DNA from: Accumulibacter sp.
Lineage (GTDB): Bacteria; Pseudomonadota; Gammaproteobacteria; Burkholderiales; Rhodocyclaceae
Reading direction: 5' to 3'
DNA length: 6,973 nt
Assembly: GCA_003538495.1 (NCBI GenBank)
Contig: DPSD01000069.1
Location: 1-6,973 of the forward strand
The notes beneath the pieces were generated by a model. The model made no database searches, was not told where the DNA came from, and saw only the letters and a list, made by a program, of their open reading frames with translations. The number at the start of each line of letters is the position of its first letter. Positions within the stretch are counted from its first letter, which is position 1. A program made the translations under genes and the position numbers. This document shows, in pieces, positions 1-6,249 of the stretch.

Positions 1-155
1 TGCAGGGTGCCGGTGACGTTGGGCGGCGGCAGGAGGATGCAGAAGGCTTCAGGTTTATCGGTAGCGAGACCGGCGCCGAAGTAGCCTCGGGCTTCCCATT
101 CGGGGTACCAGCGACGTTCTATTTCTGCTGGTTCAAAGCTCTTGGCGAGTTCCAT
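1..155 (-). CDS. valS: Valine--tRNA ligase, N-terminal fragment
   Basis: Cytoplasmic class I aminoacyl-tRNA synthetase that charges tRNA-Val with valine. Only the first 51 codons are present and the rest lies beyond the window start. The fragment opens [20 protein letters not shown], a typical ValS N-terminus. It ends in PPPNVTGTL followed by the bases CA, consistent with the His that opens the class I HMGH ATP-binding motif. I chose the ATG at 153-155. An in-frame ATG 11 codons upstream (186-188) overlaps a TATAAT hexamer and has no ribosome binding site, and the residues it would add ([11 protein letters not shown]) do not look like ValS. No strong Shine-Dalgarno precedes the chosen start. 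valS is the last visible gene of the pepA-holC group and may also have its own promoter. The family assignment is very secure, the exact start somewhat less so. Confidence 0.95.
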   Translation of the reverse strand, partial: MELAKSFEPAEIERRWYPEWEARGYFGAGLATDKPEAFCILLPPPNVTGTL

Positions 156-186
156 GGGGGCGAACGGGTGGATTGCAGGAGCGCGC

Positions 187-192
187 ATTATA
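187..192 (-). promoter_or_regulatory. Possible -10 box upstream of valS
   Basis: A perfect TATAAT hexamer lies on the minus strand about 31 bases upstream of the chosen valS start. Transcription would begin near 180, giving a short leader of about 25 bases. No good -35 hexamer is found 16-18 bases further upstream, where the sequence is GC-rich and palindromic. The element may therefore be weak, activator-dependent or coincidental. If real, it lets valS be expressed independently of pepA-holC. Confidence 0.35.
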
Positions 193-199
193 CCGGATC

Positions 200-228
200 G
201 AGCGGCCGCTCCGGGTGGCGGCGCCGCC
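200..228. repeat. Two adjacent perfect 12-bp palindromes
   Basis: GAGCGGCCGCTC (200-211) and GGCGGCGCCGCC (217-228) are each identical to their own reverse complement and are separated by 5 bases. They lie in the gap between the small gene that ends at 257 and valS, just upstream of the possible valS -10 box. They could be protein-binding sites or form RNA hairpins in a read-through transcript. No U-tract follows on either strand, so an intrinsic terminator is unlikely. In GC-rich DNA short palindromes also arise by chance. Confidence 0.5.
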
Positions 229-256
229 TTCCGGCAATACGTCCAGCGACTCCCGC

Positions 257-739
257 TTACTCCTGGTCGGCGGCCCTTGCTTCGCTGCTGTCGGGATCTT
301 CCAGTGGCAGCGGCAGCTGCCCGCGCTGACCGACAAAGTCGCGCAAGGCGGCGGTGAGCGTCGTCTCGATGCCGTGTCGCAAGTGATCCGAAGCCTCGCG
401 CAAGCTGGCGTCGACCAGCGCCGGCAACTCGGCGGCCAGATGACAGTCGATCAGTCTTGCGAGATCGACGGCAAGGGCGGGTCTCAGGCCGGCGGCAATA
501 CTCTCGACGCTCTCTTCAGGCTCGGGTTCCTCGGGAACCACTACCTCGGTCAGTAGCGGCAGGCCATCGTCTTCGCTGCTTCGCCGTGCAAAACGCTCAA
601 CATCCGAAGGCGTTGGTGAGGCCAGAAAACTGCGCCGCCGGCGCATCTGGCGGGTGCTCTCGCGGCGCTCGCTGTTGGCGACGCCTTCCGGTTTGATCAG
701 TGAGTCGGCCCGGCTGAGCAGGTCCTTGTCGTCGGCCAT
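257..739 (-). CDS. Uncharacterised protein between holC and valS
   Basis: A 160-residue protein of unknown function. The N-terminal third is polar and strongly basic ([14 protein letters not shown] at about 25-38). A short hydrophobic motif, [12 protein letters not shown] (59-70), runs into an acidic patch (67-79). Residues 80-137 look like amphipathic helices with little Gly or Pro, and the C-terminus is polar. There is no signal peptide or membrane segment, so it is probably cytoplasmic. The LPLLTEVV motif recalls small Burkholderiales proteins annotated DUF2486, but I cannot verify that. The ATG overlaps the holC stop by one base (TGATG), and a GGGGAG Shine-Dalgarno sits 6 bases upstream, so the start is well supported. 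The coupling implies co-expression with holC. A role near the replisome or in translation would be speculation. Confidence 0.8.
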   Translation of the reverse strand: MADDKDLLSRADSLIKPEGVANSERRESTRQMRRRRSFLASPTPSDVERFARRSSEDDGLPLLTEVVVPEEPEPEESVESIAAGLRPALAVDLARLIDCHLAAELPALVDASLREASDHLRHGIETTLTAALRDFVGQRGQLPLPLEDPDSSEARAADQE

Positions 740-1164
740 CAGTTTCTCCCCGAGTAATCGACATACCTGACGTCATAGCCGCGATCCTTGTAGAATCTGG
801 CTCGTTTGCGGCCGTTGGCGCGGTCTTCCTCGCCTTGTCCGACCACCTCGATCAGGCTGGTAAAGCGAGCAAACCCCGGCGGCACTTCGCTGGAGAGATT
901 GAACAGTCGCTCGTCGTGCGACACCGACTCGATCGCACCGGCAATTAGCACCGGCGTCTCGCTGGCCAGCGGCGAGTTGGCATCGACGTGCGGGACAAAG
1001 CCGGTCGGCGGGGAGGTCCACAGCTGACGGTCGAGTGCGGCGGCAAGCGCTGCATCCGGTGCGTAGACAAGCAGGCGCTTCTTCTGGGCGACGGTCTTGA
1101 CAATCAGTGCTACCGTTGCGCTGATCCGGTCGGTGGCGTTATGGAAGAAGAAGATCTGGGTCAC
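739..1164 (-). CDS. holC: DNA polymerase III subunit chi
   Basis: The chi subunit of the DNA polymerase III clamp-loader complex. In the known family it pairs with psi (HolD) and binds the C-terminal tail of single-stranded DNA-binding protein. The product is 141 residues, against 147 in E. coli. It matches the E. coli chi pattern: LDRQLW (44-49, compare LDEALW), GFVPH (55-59, compare SFVPH), and PPGFARFTSLIEVVG (95-109) followed by a basic stretch and a YKDRGYDV segment. The start is a GTG (1162-1164) that overlaps the pepA stop as GTGA, a usual coupled arrangement. A longer in-frame reading into pepA (to 1416) was not used, because homology begins at TQIFFFHN. No strong Shine-Dalgarno is visible, so translation probably depends on coupling to pepA. 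Confidence 0.93.
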   Translation of the reverse strand: MTQIFFFHNATDRISATVALIVKTVAQKKRLLVYAPDAALAAALDRQLWTSPPTGFVPHVDANSPLASETPVLIAGAIESVSHDERLFNLSSEVPPGFARFTSLIEVVGQGEEDRANGRKRARFYKDRGYDVRYVDYSGRN

Positions 1165-2657
1165 CCGATTTTCCCGGCGCGTTTCAGCAGGTAGTGCATC
1201 AGCAGGGGTACCGGTCGTCCGGTCGCGCCCTTGTCGGCGCCTGACTTCCAAGCGGTGCCAGCGATGTCGAGATGAGCCCACACGTACTTCTTGGTAAAAC
1301 GGGCGAGAAAGCAGGCGGCGGTGATACTCCCGCCCGATCGCCCACCGATGTTTGCCATGTCGGCGAAGGGGCTCTTGAGAAGTTCCTGGTAGTCGTTCCA
1401 CAGGGGCATTTGCCAAGCCCGGTCGTGCGCTTCGTCGCCGGCATTTTCGAGGTCACGGGCCAGTGCCTCGTTGTTGGCGAACAAGCCGCTGGCGACATGG
1501 CCCAGGGCGATGACGCAGGCGCCGGTCAGAGTGGCGACATCGATCACCGTATCTGGATCGAAGCGTGCGGCGTAGGTCAGCGCGTCGCAGAGAATCAGGC
1601 GACCTTCAGCGTCGGTGTTGAGGATCTCGATGGTCTGGCCAGACATCGAGGTGACGATGTCTCCCGGCCGGGTGGCGCCGCCGCCGGGCATGTTTTCAGT
1701 GCTGGGCACGAGCACTGTCAGGTTGATCGGCAGCTTCATCAGCGCTGTTGCCTTGATCGCGCCGAGGACGCTGGCGGCGCCGCACATGTCATACTTCATT
1801 TCGTCCATTTCCGGCGCCGGTTTCAGCGAAATACCGCCGGTATCGAAGGTGACGCCCTTGCCGACGAGCACCACCGGCTTCTCGTCGCTCTTGCCCCCCT
1901 TGTACTGCAGAACAATGAGCTTCGGCGCCTGGTGCGAGCCTTTGGCGACGGACAGCAGCGAGTGCATGCCCAGTGCAGCCATCTCGTCACGCTCCAGGAT
2001 CTGGCAGTCGATCTTGTGCTCTGCGGCGATCTGCTGCGCAGCCTCCGCGAGATGGCTGGGGGTGCATACGTTGCCGGGCAGGTTGGCGAGGTTCATCGCC
2101 AGCGCGATGCCTTCGGCGATGGCTTGCCCCTGGCTCAAAGCCTCTTCGGCGGCGGCCAGTTCGTTGCGCCGATCAACGACAAAGGTGAGCTTGCGTAGAG
2201 GGCGACGAACCTTGTCCTTCTTGCTCTTGAACTGATCGAAGCGATAGACGGTCTGCTCGGCGACGATTGCCGCCTGGCGCACGCGCCAAGCCGAACTGCG
2301 TTTCCTGACGTTGGTTTCGGTCAGGAAGACCGTGCCGTCAAACGATCCGGTTTCGTTCAGCGTCCGTACCGCGCTGCGAATGGCGTCGCAATACTCGCGG
2401 TCGCCGAACTCCTTTTCCTTGCCGAGCCCGACCAGCAACACGCGGTCGCAGAGCGTTCCCGGGACGTTGTGCACCAGGAGTGTGGAGCCAGCCTTTCCCT
2501 CCATGTCGCCACGGCGAATGATGTCCGAAAGATGGCTGCGGGCAGCGTTGTCGATGAGTTCGGCAGCCAGTGTCAGCTTGCGCGGTTCGAAGACGCCGAC
2601 CACCACGCAGGCGCTGCGCTGCTTCTCCGGGCTGCCACTTTTTATGCTAAATTCCAC
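1161..2657 (-). CDS. pepA: Leucyl aminopeptidase (peptidase family M17)
   Basis: A cytosolic two-metal aminopeptidase that removes N-terminal residues from peptides. In E. coli PepA also acts as a DNA-binding accessory factor in XerCD recombination and in carAB control; whether that holds here is unknown. The 498 residues comprise an N-terminal macro-like domain (about 1-165) and a C-terminal catalytic domain. All M17 ligands are present: Lys267, Asp272, Asp290, Asp349 and Glu351. The catalytic Lys279 (GGISLKP) and Arg353 are also present, the latter in the family signature NTDAEGRL (347-354). Positions are offset by three from E. coli PepA. The start is a GTG at 2655-2657, preceded by GAGGAG five bases upstream and fitting the usual MEFSIKSG N-terminus. 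It is the first gene of the minus-strand group and overlaps holC by four bases. Confidence 0.97.
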   Translation of the reverse strand: MEFSIKSGSPEKQRSACVVVGVFEPRKLTLAAELIDNAARSHLSDIIRRGDMEGKAGSTLLVHNVPGTLCDRVLLVGLGKEKEFGDREYCDAIRSAVRTLNETGSFDGTVFLTETNVRKRSSAWRVRQAAIVAEQTVYRFDQFKSKKDKVRRPLRKLTFVVDRRNELAAAEEALSQGQAIAEGIALAMNLANLPGNVCTPSHLAEAAQQIAAEHKIDCQILERDEMAALGMHSLLSVAKGSHQAPKLIVLQYKGGKSDEKPVVLVGKGVTFDTGGISLKPAPEMDEMKYDMCGAASVLGAIKATALMKLPINLTVLVPSTENMPGGGATRPGDIVTSMSGQTIEILNTDAEGRLILCDALTYAARFDPDTVIDVATLTGACVIALGHVASGLFANNEALARDLENAGDEAHDRAWQMPLWNDYQELLKSPFADMANIGGRSGGSITAACFLARFTKKYVWAHLDIAGTAWKSGADKGATGRPVPLLMHYLLKRAGKIG

Positions 2658-2662
2658 TCGCT

Positions 2663-2668
2663 CTCCTC
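2663..2668 (-). promoter_or_regulatory. Shine-Dalgarno of pepA
   Basis: GAGGAG lies 5 bases upstream of the pepA GTG codon. It supports the use of this GTG, since no ATG is available in frame near the conserved N-terminus. Confidence 0.75.
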
Positions 2669-2697
2669 AGAAACGGCGCGTTTCGTCCAAGGCGCCG

Positions 2698-2727
2698 ATT
2701 ATCACTGCAGTTTTTCACCAAAGTCAA
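2698..2727 (-). promoter_or_regulatory. Sigma70-type promoter of pepA-holC
   Basis: On the minus strand TTGACT (2722-2727) and GATAAT (2698-2703) are separated by 18 bases. Each hexamer matches the sigma70 consensus at five of six positions. Transcription would start near 2691, giving a leader of about 34 bases that ends in the pepA Shine-Dalgarno. The -35 box lies only 3 bases from the lptF start codon on the opposite strand, so a polymerase bound here would cover the lptF translation start region. This is sequence inspection only; no start site has been mapped. Confidence 0.65.
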
Positions 2728-2730
2728 AGA

Positions 2731-3810
2731 ATGATCTTTCAGCGCGCCGCCAGACGCGAGTTCGCCCACTCGACCGCCGGTGTTTTCACTGCGCTTTTTG
2801 CGATCATGGTGACCACGCAGTTGATCCGACTGCTGAGTGAAGCAGCGCAAGGCAGTGTTGACCCGGGCGCGGTGGCAGCGTTGCTGGGTTTCGCGTCGCT
2901 CAATTACCTTCCGCCGCTATTGTCCTTGTCCTTGTTTGTGGCCATCCTGCTGACCCTTTCGCGCAGCTATCGTGATTCCGAGATGGTGGTCTGGTTCTCG
3001 TCCGGATTGTCGCTCACCGCCTGGGTACGACCGGTCCTGACCTTCGCCTTGCCGCTGGTGGTGACCATTGCTGCTCTTTCCATTTTCCTGTCGCCGTGGG
3101 CTTTGTCACAAAGCACAGAGTTTCGCGGCAAGCTGAGCAATCGAAAGGATGCCGGGCAGGTGGCACCAGGCAGCTTTCAGGAATCATCGTCCGGCGACCG
3201 GGTGATTTTCGTCGAAGGCATCGCCGATGATACCAGCCACGTGCGCAACGTGTTTGTCAGTGAAATCCAGGCGGGGCGTCTGGGCGTAACCATGGCCGGC
3301 ACCGGTCATCAGGAGATCGCGGCAAACGGGGATCGTTTCATCGTCCTGCAGGACGGCCGCCGTTACGAGCTGGACGCCGGCACAGCAGGTTTCCGAATCC
3401 TGGAGTATGCGCGCTATGCCGTCCGCCTGGAAACCAAGGAAGCACGCGGCATCCAGCGGACACCCAAAAACATGCCCGTCCTGGAGTTGCTGCAAGTGGA
3501 CCTGCCGGTCTATCGGGCCGAATTGCTGTGGCGCATCGGCATGCCGCTCTCAGCAGTCGTGCTGGTCTTGCTGGCGATCCCCCTGTCATTCGTCAATCCG
3601 CGTGCCGGGCGCTCGGCGAATATGCTGCTGGCCATTCTGGTGTACGTGCTCTACAACAATCTGTTGACCATCAGCGAGAGCTGGGTGGCGGGCGGCAAGG
3701 TATCGTTCGTTCTGGGCATGCTGGCGCCGCACGCGATGATGCTCTGTCTTCTGCCGCTGATGTTCTACCATCGTATCGCCGTGTCTTCTTTCCAGCGTTT
3801 GGCTCGATGA
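2731..3810 (+). CDS. lptF: LPS export ABC transporter permease LptF
   Basis: One of the two inner-membrane permease subunits of LptB2FGC, which extracts lipopolysaccharide from the inner membrane and passes it to the periplasmic Lpt bridge. The product is 359 residues, a normal family length. Three hydrophobic segments (about 14-34, 58-78, 100-122) precede a periplasmic beta-jellyroll-like region (about 125-265), and three more follow (269-288, 297-314, 327-347). The cytoplasmic loop RSYRDSEMVVWFSSGLS (78-94) corresponds to the coupling helix that contacts the LptB ATPase, with the conserved Glu84. I chose the ATG at 2731 because MIFQRAARRE is the typical N-terminus; the frame stays open upstream to 2311 but there it lies antisense to pepA. 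Only a weak AAAGA precedes the start. No convincing plus-strand promoter was found in the 73-bp gap. Confidence 0.95.
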   Translation: MIFQRAARREFAHSTAGVFTALFAIMVTTQLIRLLSEAAQGSVDPGAVAALLGFASLNYLPPLLSLSLFVAILLTLSRSYRDSEMVVWFSSGLSLTAWVRPVLTFALPLVVTIAALSIFLSPWALSQSTEFRGKLSNRKDAGQVAPGSFQESSSGDRVIFVEGIADDTSHVRNVFVSEIQAGRLGVTMAGTGHQEIAANGDRFIVLQDGRRYELDAGTAGFRILEYARYAVRLETKEARGIQRTPKNMPVLELLQVDLPVYRAELLWRIGMPLSAVVLVLLAIPLSFVNPRAGRSANMLLAILVYVLYNNLLTISESWVAGGKVSFVLGMLAPHAMMLCLLPLMFYHRIAVSSFQRLAR

Positions 3811-4880
3811 AGATCTATCGTCGCTACATCGCGCGCGAGGTGTTTGGCGCCGTGCTGCTGGTCTTGCTGGCGTTTCTGGCCTTGTTCGCTTTCTTCGACA
3901 TGCTCGGTGAGATCAACAACGTCGGACAGGGAGGCTACCGGCTCCAGCACGCTTTTGGTTTCGTTCTGCTGCGAGTGCCGGGGCGCGTCTATGAGCTGAT
4001 GCCGATTGCCGTCCTGATCGGTACGCTGTACGCGCTGTCCACCCTGGCGCGACATTCGGAGATCACCGTCTTGAGGGTCTCGGGGCTGTCGTCGGGCGCC
4101 TTGTTGCTGGGGCTGTTCCAGGTGGCGGGCGCGTTTGCGGTGGCCACTTTCCTGATCGGCGAGTATGTGGCGCCGCCGGCCGAGCGGGCCGCCAATCAAC
4201 TGCGCTTGAAGGAACGTGGACGGATGGTCGGGCAGGATCTACGTTCCGGCCTGTGGGTCAAGGATGAGCGCAGCTTCATCAATGTGCGGGTGGTCTTGCC
4301 GGATACTCGTTTACGGGGAATCCGCATCTACGAATTCGATCAGAGTGCGAGGTTGCACTCGGTTACCGAAGCTGAAGCGGGTGAGTACGTTGTCCCAGAC
4401 AGTTGGCGGCTGACCGGCGTGGTGAAGACCATCCTGCACGCCGAACGTTCGGAAGTGCAGAAGATGCCGGAGATCTTGTGGCGATCGGCGCTGAACCCGG
4501 ACATTCTCGCGGTGTTGATGGTTTCACCCGATCGAATGTCGCTTCGGCACCTGTCCACCTATACCAGGCACCTGTCGGAAAATCGCCAGACGACCAATCG
4601 CTATGACATAGCATTCTGGAAGAAGGTGGTCTACCCGCTGGCGGCGTTTGTGATGGTCGCGTTGGCACTGCCGTTCGGCGGGACGCACTACCGGGGCGAT
4701 GGGGTGGGTCTGAAAATTTTCGCGGGGGTGATGACCGGCGTGCTGTTCCACATGCTTAACGGTTTGTTCTCGAATCTCGGTGCGATCAACAGCTGGTCGC
4801 CGGTGCTCAGTGCGGTAACGCCATCGGCGTTGTTCCTGTTGGCGGCGATGGTCATGATCTGGTGGGTGGAGCGGCGCTGA
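3807..4880 (+). CDS. lptG: LPS export ABC transporter permease LptG
   Basis: Partner permease of LptF in the lipopolysaccharide exporter LptB2FGC. The product is 357 residues and starts MKIYRRYIAREVF, the usual LptG N-terminus. Hydrophobic segments lie at about 12-32, 60-80 and 97-118. A periplasmic domain (about 120-265) follows, then three more membrane segments (274-290, 302-321, 333-354). The coupling-helix loop ARHSEITVLRVSGLS (81-95) carries the conserved Glu85. The start overlaps the lptF stop as ATGA, so the two subunits are probably translationally coupled. The frame stays open upstream within lptF (to 3528), but that extension is not LptG-like. The gene ends 7 bases before the convergent RDD gene. 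lptB, lptC and lptA are not in the window. Confidence 0.95.
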   Translation: MKIYRRYIAREVFGAVLLVLLAFLALFAFFDMLGEINNVGQGGYRLQHAFGFVLLRVPGRVYELMPIAVLIGTLYALSTLARHSEITVLRVSGLSSGALLLGLFQVAGAFAVATFLIGEYVAPPAERAANQLRLKERGRMVGQDLRSGLWVKDERSFINVRVVLPDTRLRGIRIYEFDQSARLHSVTEAEAGEYVVPDSWRLTGVVKTILHAERSEVQKMPEILWRSALNPDILAVLMVSPDRMSLRHLSTYTRHLSENRQTTNRYDIAFWKKVVYPLAAFVMVALALPFGGTHYRGDGVGLKIFAGVMTGVLFHMLNGLFSNLGAINSWSPVLSAVTPSALFLLAAMVMIWWVERR

Positions 4881-4889
4881 TCGGCGCTC
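4869..4889. repeat. Imperfect hairpin and direct repeat at the convergent gene ends
   Basis: GAGCG (4869-4873) pairs with CGCTC (4885-4889). After a G-G mismatch two further pairs form (CG with CG), leaving a 5-base loop. The same stretch also reads as two near-identical 10-base units, CGGCGCTGAT and CGGCGCTCAT, holding the lptG stop and the complement of the RDD gene stop. It could help to end transcription from both sides, but neither strand has a following U-tract, so I do not call it an intrinsic terminator. Confidence 0.35.
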
Positions 4890-5313
4890 ATTTCATCACC
4901 AGTTGCGTGCCGGCCAGCCGGTCGTGCAGGAACAGATGGTCGCGGTCCACCAGTGCCCACAAGATTCCCGCGCCGCCCAGGGCGATGCTGGGCCAGCAAA
5001 GCAGATAGCGGAGCAGAGCCTGTGCCGGGCGAACCGCCAGCCCTTCATCGGTCACCAGCCGGATCCGCCACGTTTTCATGGCCAGCGTTTGACCGCCATT
5101 GCTCCAGAACCAGAGAAAATAGACCAGCAATACGAGAAAGAAGTGGGCCTGCACCACGACTCGGGTGGCAAACTGATGGGCGAGGGCGCCCAACAGGAAA
5201 TGCGGCAGAAAGACCAGCGCCGTAAGGACGGCAAGCAACAACAAGGACTCATAGAACATGCTGGCCAGACGGCGCACGATACTTGGTCGCCTGACGGGTT
5301 CCGGCACCAGCAT
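4888..5313 (-). CDS. RDD family membrane protein
   Basis: A 141-residue polytopic inner-membrane protein of the RDD family, whose biochemical role is mostly unknown. The family pattern is visible: RRLASMFYESLLL (14-26), where the usual Asp of the first helix appears as Glu22; GGQTLAMKTWRIRLV (73-87); and the terminal FLHDRLAGTQLV (128-139) with Asp131-Arg132. Hydrophobic segments lie at about 23-45, 55-70 and 103-121. The ATG has an AAGGA Shine-Dalgarno 8 bases upstream and lies 4 bases after the DUF3106 gene stop, so it belongs to the sigma-factor operon as its last gene here. The family call is secure. The function in this operon is unknown, and an envelope-related role is only an inference from its neighbours. 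Confidence 0.88.
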   Translation of the reverse strand: MLVPEPVRRPSIVRRLASMFYESLLLLAVLTALVFLPHFLLGALAHQFATRVVVQAHFFLVLLVYFLWFWSNGGQTLAMKTWRIRLVTDEGLAVRPAQALLRYLLCWPSIALGGAGILWALVDRDHLFLHDRLAGTQLVMK

Positions 5314-5317
5314 CAGC

Positions 5318-5899
5318 TCAGTCCTTGGCTTCGGTGGCGTTGGCCGGCAATGCTCCTGGCGTGGTTGTCGGCGCTGGCGGATGGCCGCCCGGCGGCAGCA
5401 GAGGCGGCGGGCTTGCCTTCAGAGTGCCCGGCGCGCCGCTGGCCGGCCCTGCTTTGGCCGCCGGCATTCTGGCCGCTTCCTGTTTCAGCCTTTCCTTTTC
5501 TTCTTCCGGCAGGCTGGAGTATTCCTCCCATTTCTGCCGCAGTTCCTGCTTCTTATCGACCGGCAGTTTGTTGGCGGCGAGGAAGTTCTCGCGTGCGACA
5601 CGCCTTTGCTCGGGCGTCAGCTGTCCCCAATTCTGCATCTGTCCCTGAATTCGACGCTGTTCTTCGGGCATCATGGTGAAGAAACGCCGCGTTATTCCCA
5701 GCCATTTCTTCCGGCGGGGATAGTCCATCGCATCCCAGTCATAGCCGAGCGGGGCGAGGACGACTTTCTGTTCCACCGTCAGTTCGCTCCATTGCGGCTG
5801 CGCCGGCGTCGCAATTGCCGCCGGGCTGAGCACGTCGGCCCAGCCCGTAGCGGCAACAAGACTACTGAGGATTACTGCGATGCGGAGCTTTTCAGCCAT
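5318..5899 (-). CDS. Exported DUF3106-family protein
   Basis: A 193-residue protein of unknown function, predicted to be exported. Residues 1-21 form a signal peptide (MAEKLRIAVILSSLVAATGWA) with probable cleavage after WA. The mature part (about 36-142) is charged and helical, with recurring units built on Trp, Leu and Pro-Glu-Glu/Gln-Gln-Arg: QWSELTVEQK (36-45), WLGITRRFFTMMPEEQRR (66-83), WGQLTPEQRR (91-100) and WEEYSSLPEEEKERL (124-138). This is the DUF3106 pattern. The tail from about 143 is rich in Pro and Ala and probably disordered. The start lies inside the end of the DUF3619 gene, a 28-base overlap. I accept it because it gives a complete signal peptide and no later Met would. The function is unknown, and the charged repeats suggest binding of a partner or envelope component. 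Confidence 0.85.
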   Translation of the reverse strand: MAEKLRIAVILSSLVAATGWADVLSPAAIATPAQPQWSELTVEQKVVLAPLGYDWDAMDYPRRKKWLGITRRFFTMMPEEQRRIQGQMQNWGQLTPEQRRVARENFLAANKLPVDKKQELRQKWEEYSSLPEEEKERLKQEAARMPAAKAGPASGAPGTLKASPPPLLPPGGHPPAPTTTPGALPANATEAKD

Positions 5900-6249
5900 G
5901 CATCAAAGCCCCGGTCGGTGAGTGCCGCAACCGGCAGGTCGCCGGCCAGCAGGGCGCTATCGATGGCCTCCAGTTCCACGATATTCTGATCCGCCTGCCA
6001 GTAGGTGTAGGTCGCAACGCCGGCAACGAGGGCCAGGGCCACGAAAACCTGCTTGAGGTGCAGGTTTTCCCAGTGGTCGTTGATGAAACTGCCCGTCGTG
6101 GCCAGCACCGATTGGTGGACGGCGACTTTTTGCCGGGCCAGCGCCCGCTGCCGGGCGGCTTCCAGACGCGCGTGCGTTGCGGGCGGCAACTCGCGCAGAC
6201 CGCAATTCAGGTGTTGCCTCGCTTTGTAGGCAAAATGCAGTTCATTCAT
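5872..6249 (-). CDS. DUF3619-family single-span membrane protein
   Basis: A 125-residue protein of unknown function. Residues 1-60 are charged and probably cytoplasmic, with Ala/Arg-rich helices such as RLEAARQRALARQK (28-41). One hydrophobic segment follows (about 66-84). A short acidic C-terminal part (DSALLAGDLPVAALTDRGF, 97-115) ends in AWLK, typical of DUF3619. The ATG overlaps the sigma-factor stop as ATGA, and GGGAG lies 8 bases upstream. A small one-span protein translationally coupled behind a sigma factor resembles the layout of anti-sigma factors. No zinc-binding (HxxxCxxC) motif is seen and the protein is not in a known anti-sigma family, so that role is inference. The family assignment is good and the function open. 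Confidence 0.87.
   Translation of the reverse strand: MNELHFAYKARQHLNCGLRELPPATHARLEAARQRALARQKVAVHQSVLATTGSFINDHWENLHLKQVFVALALVAGVATYTYWQADQNIVELEAIDSALLAGDLPVAALTDRGFDAWLKSSASQ

Noticed and set aside
156..188. An earlier in-frame valS start at the ATG 186-188
   Set aside because: The ATG overlaps the TATAAT box, lacks a ribosome binding site and adds residues not typical of ValS.
1165..1416. An N-terminal extension of holC into pepA
   Set aside because: The added residues are Arg-rich and not chi-like. The GTG overlapping the pepA stop gives the conserved N-terminus.
1272..2198. A 308-codon plus-strand ORF antisense to pepA
   Set aside because: It lies wholly opposite a perfectly conserved pepA, shows no recognisable family and is His/Gly/Ala-rich as expected from the complement of GC-rich codons.
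2311..2730. A 140-codon N-terminal extension of lptF
   Set aside because: The frame is merely open opposite pepA. LptF homology begins at MIFQRAARRE (2731).
3528..3806. A 93-codon N-terminal extension of lptG
   Set aside because: It overlaps the conserved end of lptF in another frame. MKIYRRYIAR at 3807 is the normal LptG start with an ATGA overlap.
5258..5989. A 243-codon plus-strand ORF opposite the DUF3106 and DUF3619 genes
   Set aside because: It is antisense to two genes with clear family features and has an Arg-rich low-complexity composition typical of shadow frames.
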